From NCBI GenBank assembly GCA_913020685.1, contig CAJWAY010000018.1, positions 1 through 16,558 on the forward strand: DNA of 16,558 bases, in the 5' to 3' direction. Positions within the stretch are counted from its first letter, which is position 1. The number at the start of each line of letters is the position of its first letter. The DNA is from an uncultured Flavobacteriaceae bacterium (GTDB lineage: Bacteria > Bacteroidota > Bacteroidia > Flavobacteriales > Flavobacteriaceae). The notes beneath the pieces were generated by a model, which worked only from the letters and a program-made list of their open reading frames with translations, searched no databases and was not told the DNA's origin. The position numbers and the translations under genes were made by a program. Positions 1-6,603 of the stretch are shown in pieces.

Positions 1-473
1 AGGACATTGGAATAGAGGTTGGTGATTAACTTCTTAACCTCCAAATTTGTTTTTTCAAACAGGTTTTCTGAAATGTTAAGGTATACTTTGGTGGCCTGAA
101 GTCCCACCAAAAAAGATCCATCAAAAATTAGTTGTTCCATTTTCAATGACCCGATCATATTTTGTTCTGTACCGAATATGAGTTCACTAAATTCTCCCTT
201 ATTTCCTCCAAAAAATTCGGCAGGAACTAGTGAAACCGGCATTTCCAAAAAGTTTTGATAATTGACCTCAGAGCTGATTTGTGGCAGTCCCGTAGCAATG
301 GTTTTCCATTTTTCTTTTTTTGCTTTTTGAATTTCCCGATTGGCATTGATGATAGAGCGGTTGTGGGCTAATCCGTGAGCAATGGCTTCTTTTAAAGATA
401 GTGACTCAGGTAGTTCTTGGGCATAAGTCACAACATTGAGAAGGGTTAGAAACAAAAATAAATGAATCTTCAT
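1..473 (-). CDS. TolC-family outer membrane efflux protein (N-terminal part, runs off left edge)
   Basis: This reading frame is open from an ATG at 473 down to the window edge, giving about 157 residues with no stop. The first 18 residues form a Sec signal peptide (MKIHLFLFLTLLNVVTYA, cleavage likely before Q19). The mature start has the SLKEAIAHGLAHNRSI pattern typical of the first helix of TolC/OprM-type channels, followed by a K-rich helix and a Q-I-S-S-E-V-N-Y strand-like stretch. TolC-family proteins are trimeric outer-membrane ducts for RND or ABC exporters. The start lies 4 nt after the stop of the TetR-type regulator, so both are probably on one transcript; adaptor and pump genes would be expected further left. 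The family call rests on the N-terminal third only; the transported substrate cannot be inferred. Confidence 0.8.
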   Translation of the reverse strand, partial: MKIHLFLFLTLLNVVTYAQELPESLSLKEAIAHGLAHNRSIINANREIQKAKKEKWKTIATGLPQISSEVNYQNFLEMPVSLVPAEFFGGNKGEFSELIFGTEQNMIGSLKMEQLIFDGSFLVGLQATKVYLNISENLFEKTNLEVKKLITNLYSNV

Positions 474-477
474 CTGG

Positions 478-1077
478 TTATATCGTTTTTTTGTATTCTT
501 CTAGAAATTGTAAACCCTTTGGGGTGGCTATTGCCCTAAGGTGGTAATCTATGTATTTCTCGATAATTTGGTCGATGTCATAATCTTTGGGGGGGAACAA
601 TTCTATATCTCTCAATCCTCTGAATCCATTAAAGTAGATCCGCATGATGAAATCTGGGTCTATAGAAGTTCTAAAAAGACCAGATTTCATTCCCTTTTTC
701 AGACTAGTTTTAAAAGTCTCTCCAAAAGCTGAAAGTTCTTTTTTTCTGATTTCTATGTAGATGCTAGGATAATATTTCTGTAATTGATATTGAGGAGATT
801 TGTCCTTATTTCCCAAAATTTGAACGGCTATTTTTTGTATTTCATAAAGTGACTCAATGGGATTGTCAATGGAGGATTGAATCGCTACGATTTTGTCTTT
901 TACTTCCTCAAAAACATGCAATACGGACGACCTCACTAAAGAGGTTTTATCATCGAAATAGTGATAAATTGTCTTTTTGGAGATGCGCATATGTTCCGCG
1001 ATATCATCCATTGTTACTGCTTTATAGCCGAATTGGAGGAACAAATAGGAAGCAGATGTAACAATTTCTTTATCCAT
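478..1077 (-). CDS. TetR/AcrR-family transcriptional regulator
   Basis: The 199-residue product has the usual TetR length. An N-terminal helix-turn-helix spans about residues 24-45 and contains MDDIAEHM, then the recognition-helix pattern ISKKTIYHYFDDKTSLV. The rest is helical and would form the variable ligand-binding and dimer domain. It begins at ATG 1077 just downstream of a consensus Bacteroidota promoter and is followed 4 nt later by the TolC-family gene, so the likely role is local control of an efflux operon, usually by repression released when a ligand binds. Near-palindromic AAAGTTT repeats upstream are candidate operator sites. The divergent neighbour is a polyprenyl synthase, which could share this control. 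The ligand is unknown. Confidence 0.88.
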   Translation of the reverse strand: MDKEIVTSASYLFLQFGYKAVTMDDIAEHMRISKKTIYHYFDDKTSLVRSSVLHVFEEVKDKIVAIQSSIDNPIESLYEIQKIAVQILGNKDKSPQYQLQKYYPSIYIEIRKKELSAFGETFKTSLKKGMKSGLFRTSIDPDFIMRIYFNGFRGLRDIELFPPKDYDIDQIIEKYIDYHLRAIATPKGLQFLEEYKKTI

Positions 1078-1090
1078 ATCGAATTTTTGG

Positions 1091-1121
1091 CAAACTTAAA
1101 ACAGAAAACTTTAAAAACAAA
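1091..1121 (-). promoter_or_regulatory. Consensus Bacteroidota promoter of the tetR-tolC operon
   Basis: Read on the minus strand, a TTTG box (1121-1118) is followed after exactly 19 nt by TAAGTTTG (1098-1091), matching the TTTG-N19-TAnnTTTG pattern described for Bacteroidota primary-sigma promoters. Transcription would begin near 1085, leaving a leader of roughly ten bases before the ATG at 1077. It is the only promoter in the window where both boxes match at ideal spacing. Confidence 0.65.
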
Positions 1122-1138
1122 AAAAGTTTCGAAAGTTT
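1106..1138. promoter_or_regulatory. Candidate TetR operator (near-palindrome plus inverted repeat)
   Basis: The 16-mer AAAGTTTCGAAAGTTT (1123-1138) is palindromic in 14 of 16 positions around a perfect TTTCGAAA core; the only mismatch is one G/G pair. A further AAACTTT at 1106-1112 is an exact inverted copy of the AAAGTTT arms at 1123 and 1132. The site sits beside the -33 box of the tetR promoter and about 57 bases before the divergent polyprenyl synthase start, where a TetR dimer could block one or both genes. The region is AT-rich, so chance repeats are possible. Confidence 0.4.
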
Positions 1139-1195
1139 ATATTTATTTATCTTTCTTTAAATTTTGTCTGTGTATTTTTAATCAAATTAATTTAA

Positions 1196-2173
1196 ATGAA
1201 TTTTTTCAATGTCTATCAACAAGCATTTGAGTCAGCACTTGAAGATTTTAATCAAGATAAATCTCCTCAAAACCTTTACCAACCAATAGAGTATTTATTG
1301 GATTTGGGAGGCAAGCGTATCCGACCTTTTATGACATTGATGGCAGCAGAGGCTTATGGTGCTACTTTTGAAAAGGCCATGGGTGCGGCAATGGCAGTGG
1401 AGGTGTTCCACAATTTTACTTTGATGCATGACGATATCATGGACAAAGCGACATTGCGAAGGGGCAAGACCACAGTACATGAAAAATGGGATGTCAATAC
1501 CGCCATTTTATCTGGTGACGCAATGTTAATAAAAGCCTTCCAATTTTTGGAAACTTATCCAAATGATATATTTCAACAACTGACCCGCTTGTTGAGTAAA
1601 ACTGCCATTGAGGTATGTGAGGGCCAGCAATACGATATTGATTTTGAAACCCGACCAAACACCTCTGAGGAGGAATACATCGAAATGATCCGTCTGAAAA
1701 CAGCAGTTTTGGTTGGGTGCGCGCTAAAAATGGGAGCTATAATTGGCAAAGCGAGCGAGCGGGATCAACAGGCGATTTATTATTTTGGCATCCAACTGGG
1801 TTTGGCCTTTCAATTACAAGACGACTATTTAGATACTTTTGGGGATCAAGATACCTTTGGAAAAAAAATAGGGGGAGACATACTTATGGAAAAAAAAACC
1901 ATTCTTTACCATTTGGCCCTCAAAACAGCAAGTGAATCTCAAAGGAAAATATTGCAATCTCTTTTGGGGGGAAATATCCAAATGGATGAGGAAGAAAAAA
2001 TCATTAAGGTCAAGGCCTTATTTGATGAAACGGCAGCCCCTACCGCTACTCGAGATTTGATTCAACATCATTCTCATTTGGCAGATATTGAATTGGAGAA
2101 ACTAACCATCAATGAAGATCAAAAAAATCATTTTCGTGACCTTAAAAGTTGGTTGATTAACCGTAACTACTAG
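1196..2173 (+). CDS. Polyprenyl diphosphate synthase (probably geranylgeranyl diphosphate synthase)
   Basis: This 325-residue trans-prenyltransferase condenses isopentenyl diphosphate with allylic diphosphates. Diagnostic motifs are GGKRIRP (38-44), the first aspartate-rich motif DDIMD (79-83) followed by RRGKTTVH, GQQYDIDF (143-150), a lysine in RLKTA (166-170), and the second aspartate-rich motif DDYLDTFGD (209-217) followed by GKKIGGDI. A bulky Phe74 five residues before the first motif, with no insertion in that motif, resembles type-I C20 synthases, so GGPP is the likeliest product; farnesyl or longer products remain possible. The convergent neighbour is lycopene cyclase, consistent with a pigment role, though the gene may serve general isoprenoid supply. 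No clear TAnnTTTG box was found upstream; partial matches lie at 1148 and 1173. Confidence 0.9.
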   Translation: MNFFNVYQQAFESALEDFNQDKSPQNLYQPIEYLLDLGGKRIRPFMTLMAAEAYGATFEKAMGAAMAVEVFHNFTLMHDDIMDKATLRRGKTTVHEKWDVNTAILSGDAMLIKAFQFLETYPNDIFQQLTRLLSKTAIEVCEGQQYDIDFETRPNTSEEEYIEMIRLKTAVLVGCALKMGAIIGKASERDQQAIYYFGIQLGLAFQLQDDYLDTFGDQDTFGKKIGGDILMEKKTILYHLALKTASESQRKILQSLLGGNIQMDEEEKIIKVKALFDETAAPTATRDLIQHHSHLADIELEKLTINEDQKNHFRDLKSWLINRNY

Positions 2174-3303
2174 AAAATTCTTTTTAAGAGGGCACTGATA
2201 AATTGCTTTAAGTTGAAAGATCGCATGATTTGAAATTCATCCCAAAGTGAACTTTTTTCGTCCAAAAATCTAAAGATCACTTCAGGGGAATTCTTTTCAA
2301 ACATCCTTTTAAAAAGGTCGACACCTTGAGCATTATTTTTGGCCAAAACATCTATAAATAGTAAATCATAAAACCAAAATCGATCTCTTTTACCAAATTG
2401 AGATAGAGGTTGTCCTTTTTTGAGGAAATCAACCAATTCTTTAGTCTTTTCGTTGATGCGTTGGAAGGTATATCCAGTGCTGGGTTTGGTCCACCCTCCG
2501 GCTGTACCGATATGCAACAAATTTGAGCTATTTTTCAAATCAAAACGATAACATGTCATGGGGATTTTACCTTCCTCTTCCTCCAGAATTTCGAAACCTC
2601 CTGTGGGCATTTGATTTAGAAATTCTGCAATGGCATCTGAATACTCTTTTCTTTCTAAAACATTTTCAGAAAAAAGTGTGTATTCTAACAAAGCTTTGTT
2701 GGGTTTAAATGGCAATACATACATAAACCGTGTATTTCCCTTTTGGGGAACATTAAAGTTCATGAATTCAATTTTATTGGGATCAAAACATGGTTTTTGA
2801 GTTTGGATCACTTGACCAATAAAATGTTGTAACAAAACGGGATACTTTTTTTGTAGGGTCAAGCTGTTAGTATTGTAAATGCTTGAAAAAATCATACCTC
2901 CGTGATAGGATTTAATTTCAGTTGTAACTATACCATTCTCAATACATTTGACCTTTTCTTTAATTTGGGTAAGTTGATCAAATTTTGATAATTTATTATT
3001 CATGGATTGATAAAAATCAAGACTTCGGATCATCTTATAATAAAAGGGTTGAAGCGAAAAGTCCAGTTTGAAATCTTCAGAACTAAAATTTGCCTGATCC
3101 CAATTTTTATGAACCAATTCTTCTAAATCTCCCATGCCTGACTCCCAAAAGCACCAAGTTCGGTCGTTGGTATTTTTGATGTCTTTCTCAATCATCAGTA
3201 CTGATCGATCTTTAAAATATGGGTCATTACATATCCTATATGCCAAAAGCAAGCCCGAAGCTCCCCCTCCACAAATAATATAATCGTAATGATTTTTAGT
3301 CAT
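2170..3303 (-). CDS. crtY: Lycopene beta-cyclase
   Basis: The 377-residue flavoprotein would cyclise both ends of lycopene to give beta-carotene, the precursor of zeaxanthin-type pigments in Flavobacteria. An N-terminal Rossmann dinucleotide site GGGASG (12-17) follows a beta-strand YDYIICG. NDRTWCFW (46-53) and LPFKPNKALLEYTLFSEN (197-214) are typical of the CrtY/CrtL family, as is GTAGGWTKPSTGYTF (266-280). The length is normal for the bacterial enzyme. It is transcribed alone; crtB, crtI and crtZ, often clustered with it, are not in the window. Its stop codon overlaps that of the convergent polyprenyl synthase by 4 bp. A TAATTTTG element lies 7 nt before the ATG, so the mRNA may be nearly leaderless. 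Confidence 0.92.
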   Translation of the reverse strand: MTKNHYDYIICGGGASGLLLAYRICNDPYFKDRSVLMIEKDIKNTNDRTWCFWESGMGDLEELVHKNWDQANFSSEDFKLDFSLQPFYYKMIRSLDFYQSMNNKLSKFDQLTQIKEKVKCIENGIVTTEIKSYHGGMIFSSIYNTNSLTLQKKYPVLLQHFIGQVIQTQKPCFDPNKIEFMNFNVPQKGNTRFMYVLPFKPNKALLEYTLFSENVLERKEYSDAIAEFLNQMPTGGFEILEEEEGKIPMTCYRFDLKNSSNLLHIGTAGGWTKPSTGYTFQRINEKTKELVDFLKKGQPLSQFGKRDRFWFYDLLFIDVLAKNNAQGVDLFKRMFEKNSPEVIFRFLDEKSSLWDEFQIMRSFNLKQFISALLKRIF

Positions 3304-3310
3304 TGTACCT

Positions 3311-3318
3311 CAAAATTA
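3311..3318 (-). promoter_or_regulatory. -7 promoter element for lycopene cyclase
   Basis: TAATTTTG on the minus strand is an exact TAnnTTTG match ending 7 nt before the ATG at 3303. No TTTG box occurs at the standard 19-nt spacing. Transcription from it would start within a few bases of the start codon. Confidence 0.45.
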
Positions 3319-3359
3319 GTCAATCCCCACAACAGTCTGCGGAATTTGTTAGTTTTATA

Positions 3360-3367
3360 TATATTTG
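3360..3367 (+). promoter_or_regulatory. -7 promoter element for the ZIP transporter
   Basis: TATATTTG is an exact TAnnTTTG match 21 nt before the ATG at 3389, which allows a short conventional leader. A TTTG lies upstream at 3345-3348 but only 11 nt away, so a canonical -33 box is not evident. Confidence 0.45.
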
Positions 3368-3388
3368 TCGGCGATTTAAACCTCTATA

Positions 3389-4204
3389 ATGGACGTTATC
3401 ATTGATTTTTTTTCGAATATAAGTCCTGTCAAAGGAGCATTTTATGCAACTATATTTACTTGGTTAATGACAGCATTTGGGGCCTCTTTTGTTTTTTTAT
3501 TTAAAACCATGCACCGTGGATTTTTAGACGGAATGTTAGGTTTTACAGGGGGTGTAATGGTAGCAGCTAGTTTTTGGAGTCTGTTAGCACCTGGTATTGA
3601 AATGTCTCCTGGTGAGGGCTTTGTCAAGGTCATTCCTGCTGCCATTGGTTTTGGTTTGGGAGCCTTTTTCATTTTTGGATTGGATAAAATCTTGCCCCAC
3701 ATACACATTAACTTCAAAGACTCTGAGGGGATCAAGACCCCATGGCATAAAACTACGCTATTGGTCCTGGCCATTACCATGCACAATATTCCCGAGGGTT
3801 TGGCAGTAGGGGTTCTTTTTGGAGGTGTGGCTGCCGGAATTCCCGAAGCTTCCATCGGAGGAGCTGTTGCTTTAGCTATGGGAATTGGGATTCAAAACTT
3901 TCCCGAAGGAATTGCAGTTTCGATGCCATTACGAAGACAAAAGGTCAGCAAATACAAAAGCTTTTGGTACGGTCAATTGTCCGCCATTGTAGAACCTATA
4001 GCTGCAGTTTTGGGAGCCGTGGCAGTGACTTTTTTCACTCCTATCTTACCTTATGCCTTGGCTTTTGCCGCAGGGGCCATGATTTTTGTAGTCGTAGAGG
4101 AGGTCATACCTGAAACTCAGCTAGACAATTATACCGATGTCGCCACATTAGGATTTATTGGTGGCTTTATTGTGATGATGACCTTGGATGTGGCTTTAGG
4201 CTGA
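3389..4204 (+). CDS. ZIP-family metal transporter (GufA/ZupT-like)
   Basis: The 271-residue inner-membrane protein has about eight hydrophobic segments and belongs to the ZIP family of divalent metal importers (zinc, iron or manganese). The paired metal-site motifs are HNIPEGLAVGV (132-142, His132, Asn133, Glu136) and QNFPEGIAVSMP (169-180, Asn170, Glu173), followed by VEPIAAVLGA (Glu202) and VVEEVIPE (Glu237, Glu238). A short loop near residues 103-120 carries HIHINF and a late histidine, as expected for a cytoplasmic metal-sensing loop. This pattern is that of the GufA branch. The gene is monocistronic between divergent crtY and convergent thiL, with its stop directly abutting the thiL stop. 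Substrate preference cannot be read from the sequence. Confidence 0.92.
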   Translation: MDVIIDFFSNISPVKGAFYATIFTWLMTAFGASFVFLFKTMHRGFLDGMLGFTGGVMVAASFWSLLAPGIEMSPGEGFVKVIPAAIGFGLGAFFIFGLDKILPHIHINFKDSEGIKTPWHKTTLLVLAITMHNIPEGLAVGVLFGGVAAGIPEASIGGAVALAMGIGIQNFPEGIAVSMPLRRQKVSKYKSFWYGQLSAIVEPIAAVLGAVAVTFFTPILPYALAFAAGAMIFVVVEEVIPETQLDNYTDVATLGFIGGFIVMMTLDVALG

Positions 4205-5248
4205 TTAGTCTTTGTTGAAACTCCTCCAGCCTTGAGCTTCTAACGGAATGGATTGTCCCAACCCGGTGATCATATTACAAACTTCTTTTTGATCCGTAAA
4301 ATGACCAATAGGGGTCAACAAGGTATGCCCTTTGATCTTGACGTAATCCTCGGTTTTGATGGCCATCAATAATTCGTAATCTTCTCCGCCGTTGAGTATG
4401 GCTGTACTGCTGTTGATTTTGAACTCTTCTGTCGTAATTGCTGTTTGAGGGTCGGCAGGAAGTTTTTCCTCATATATTGCACAACCCAACTTGGAGGCTT
4501 TGCAGAGGTGGAAAATTTCTGAAGAAAGCCCATCACTGATGTCCATCATGGCATTGGGAACAATGTCCAATTCCACCAAAAGCTCTATGATATCCTTTCT
4601 TGCTTGCGGTTTTAATTGTTTTTCAATACAATAAGAGTAGAGCGCCAGATCGGGTTGGTTGTTAGGGTTCACTTTAAAAACCTCTTTTTCGCGCTCTAAA
4701 ACTTGAAGTCCCATATAGGCTCCACCTAAGTCTCCACTCACCACGATTAGGTCGTTTGGTTTTGCTCCCGAACGGTAAGTGATTTTTTGCTTTTGGGCTT
4801 GCCCCATTGCTGTAACCGAAATGATCAGTCCTTTGGTGCTGCTAGAAGTATCTCCCCCTACCAAATCGACCTTGTAATTTTTACAAGCCAATTCAATCCC
4901 TGCATACAATTCCTCTAAAGCTTCCAAGGGAAAACGATTGGATACTGCGACAGAGAATGTTATTTGAGTTGGGTGTGCATTCATTGCATACACATCTGAA
5001 AGGTTGACAATAACAGATTTATAGCCTAAATGCTTTAATGGAACATAGGACAGATCAAAATGAATGCCTTCGATCATCATATCTGTGGTCACCACTGTTT
5101 GTCCTTCTGTAAAGTTCATAACCGCTGCATCGTCACCGATACCTTTGTGGGTGGAGGGCTGAATCAAAGGAAAGTTTTTTGTCAAATGGTCGATTAGACC
5201 AAATTCTCCCAATTCGGAAAGAGGTGTGGTATTTTTATTTTGAAACAT
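4205..5248 (-). CDS. thiL: Thiamine-monophosphate kinase
   Basis: ThiL phosphorylates thiamine monophosphate with ATP to give the cofactor thiamine diphosphate in the cytosol. The 347-residue protein has the full motif set: GIGDDAAV (36-43), TTDMMIEGIHFD (54-65), NLSDVYAM (82-89), GGDTS (131-135), SGDLGGA (171-177), MDISDGL (235-241) and GGEDYELL (287-294). The aspartates in the first, third, fourth and sixth motifs bind Mg-ATP in known structures. The length is normal for Bacteroidota. It is a single-gene unit; no other thiamine gene is adjacent. A TAGTTTTG element ends only 4 nt before the ATG. Confidence 0.95.
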   Translation of the reverse strand: MFQNKNTTPLSELGEFGLIDHLTKNFPLIQPSTHKGIGDDAAVMNFTEGQTVVTTDMMIEGIHFDLSYVPLKHLGYKSVIVNLSDVYAMNAHPTQITFSVAVSNRFPLEALEELYAGIELACKNYKVDLVGGDTSSSTKGLIISVTAMGQAQKQKITYRSGAKPNDLIVVSGDLGGAYMGLQVLEREKEVFKVNPNNQPDLALYSYCIEKQLKPQARKDIIELLVELDIVPNAMMDISDGLSSEIFHLCKASKLGCAIYEEKLPADPQTAITTEEFKINSSTAILNGGEDYELLMAIKTEDYVKIKGHTLLTPIGHFTDQKEVCNMITGLGQSIPLEAQGWRSFNKD

Positions 5249-5252
5249 ATAC

Positions 5253-5260
5253 CAAAACTA
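5253..5260 (-). promoter_or_regulatory. -7 promoter element for thiL
   Basis: TAGTTTTG on the minus strand matches TAnnTTTG exactly and ends 4 nt before the thiL ATG at 5248. The expected start of transcription coincides with the start codon, which implies a leaderless mRNA. No -33 TTTG at 19 nt is present. Confidence 0.45.
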
Positions 5261-5323
5261 CTAAGATTTAGGACAAACTGTTATTTGTTGTTAAATTTAG
5301 ATTCAAATGTCACTAAACGTATC

Positions 5324-5331
5324 TAAATTTG
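5324..5331 (+). promoter_or_regulatory. -7 promoter element for the lipoprotein pair
   Basis: TAAATTTG matches TAnnTTTG exactly and ends 4 nt before the ATG at 5336, mirroring the arrangement at the divergent thiL gene. A leaderless or nearly leaderless transcript is expected. The -33 region lacks a clear TTTG. Confidence 0.45.
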
Positions 5332-5335
5332 ACCT

Positions 5336-6601
5336 ATGAATTTAAGGTTGGTTTCTGTTTTATTATACTTTACGGTAGTTCTTAGCTCCTGCCAAAAGTA
5401 TTCAGACTCCAATGTCGATCAACTTATTGACCCCATTGGATCAGTAAATAAAGGTAGGGACAATCTTCAGGGCAATAAACAAATTGGAACCCCTTGTAGA
5501 GACGGTTATGCCGGTAAAAATCCTTGTAATGGCTACGATCTCTTAGCTCATATCGACCTTTACTCTTTTGAAAGCACCAATGGTAACGACTCTTGGGGCT
5601 GGACTGATCCAGATACTCAAAAAGAATATGTACTTATGGGTCTAGATGATGGGACAGCATTTGTCGATATAAGCGAACCCACAAAACCCATTTTGATTGG
5701 TAAATTACCCACTGAAACAGAAGCCAGTCCCTGGAGAGACATAAAGGTTCATAACAATCACGCTTACATTGTCAGCGAGGCAGCTGATCACGGAGTACAA
5801 GTATTTGATCTCACTCGATTGAGGAAGGGAGAAGCCAAACAAAACTTTATCGCCGACAGGGTTCTCAAAACTGTACCTACGGCCCACAATATTGTGATTA
5901 ACCCAGATAGCGGCTATGGTTATGTAGTGGGAACCAATAGAAACGATGAATTTTTCGGAGGGGTTCATTTCCTTGACCTTAACGATCCTAACAGCATACG
6001 ATTTGTTGGGGGTTACGGTAAAGGAGGATACAGCCACGATGCCCAAGTGGTCATTTATGATGGGCCAGATCAGGACTACAGCGGTAAAGAAATTTTTCTG
6101 GGATCTAACGAAAGCAAACTGGTAATTGTGGATGTTACTGATAAAGCTAATCCAAAAGCCATTTCCGAAATAAACTATCAAAATAATTATTATACACATC
6201 AGGGCTGGTTTGGTAAGGACCAAAGGTTTTTTATTCTAGGTGACGAACTAGACGAATCTTTAGTCGGCGGGAAAACCAGAACATTGATTTTTGATCTTAA
6301 TGATCTGGATAACCCTGTGCTCCACCATACTTATTTTGGCGCTACTGATGCCATAGATCATAATGGATATGTCAAAGGTGACTTGTTTTTTCTGGCCAAT
6401 TATACAGCTGGTATCAGGGTAATATCCATCGATGATTTGGAAAATAAAGAAATGACCGAAATCGGTTTTTTTGATACTTTTCCGGATCACAATTCCACTA
6501 CTTTCAACGGTGCTTGGAATGTCTATCCCTTTTTCGAAAGTGGGGTAATTGCTATAAGCGACATCAATAGCGGACTTTTCCTCATCAAAAAATCAGATTA
6601 A
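5336..6601 (+). CDS. Choice-of-anchor B / LVIVD-repeat lipoprotein
   Basis: The 421-residue protein starts with a lipoprotein signal peptide whose lipobox LSSC places the acylated cysteine at residue 19, so it should be anchored in the periplasm or at the cell surface. The remainder matches the choice-of-anchor-B family: a cysteine pair C54/C64 in TPCRDGYAGKNPC, then HIDLYSF, EYVLMGLDDGTAFVDIS (97-113), WRDIKVHNNHAYIVSEA (133-149), AHNIVINPDSGYGYVVGTN, GYSHDAQ, a classic LVIVDVTD repeat (262-269), YTHQGWFG (286-293), DHNGYV and NGAWNVYPFF (391-400). These tandem strand-rich repeats suggest a beta-propeller. Family members use different C-terminal anchors; this one uses an N-terminal lipid. 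No enzymatic role is known. It is followed after 2 nt by a second propeller-like lipoprotein. Confidence 0.85.
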   Translation: MNLRLVSVLLYFTVVLSSCQKYSDSNVDQLIDPIGSVNKGRDNLQGNKQIGTPCRDGYAGKNPCNGYDLLAHIDLYSFESTNGNDSWGWTDPDTQKEYVLMGLDDGTAFVDISEPTKPILIGKLPTETEASPWRDIKVHNNHAYIVSEAADHGVQVFDLTRLRKGEAKQNFIADRVLKTVPTAHNIVINPDSGYGYVVGTNRNDEFFGGVHFLDLNDPNSIRFVGGYGKGGYSHDAQVVIYDGPDQDYSGKEIFLGSNESKLVIVDVTDKANPKAISEINYQNNYYTHQGWFGKDQRFFILGDELDESLVGGKTRTLIFDLNDLDNPVLHHTYFGATDAIDHNGYVKGDLFFLANYTAGIRVISIDDLENKEMTEIGFFDTFPDHNSTTFNGAWNVYPFFESGVIAISDINSGLFLIKKSD

Positions 6602-6603
6602 AA

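Noticed and set aside
2151..2162. GGTTGATTAACC near-palindrome at the end of the prenyl synthase gene as a terminator
   Set aside because: Only 4-bp arms within coding sequence and no following T-tract; too weak to call.
3442..3855. Long open frame opposite the ZIP transporter (137 codons, minus strand)
   Set aside because: It lies wholly antisense to a gene with intact ZIP motifs; its composition (many P, K, M) is that of a reverse-frame shadow and it shows no recognisable domain.
5705..6223. 172-codon open frame opposite the LVIVD lipoprotein
   Set aside because: It is antisense to a gene with a clear signal peptide and family motifs, and the hydrophobic stretches arise from complementing its charged codons.
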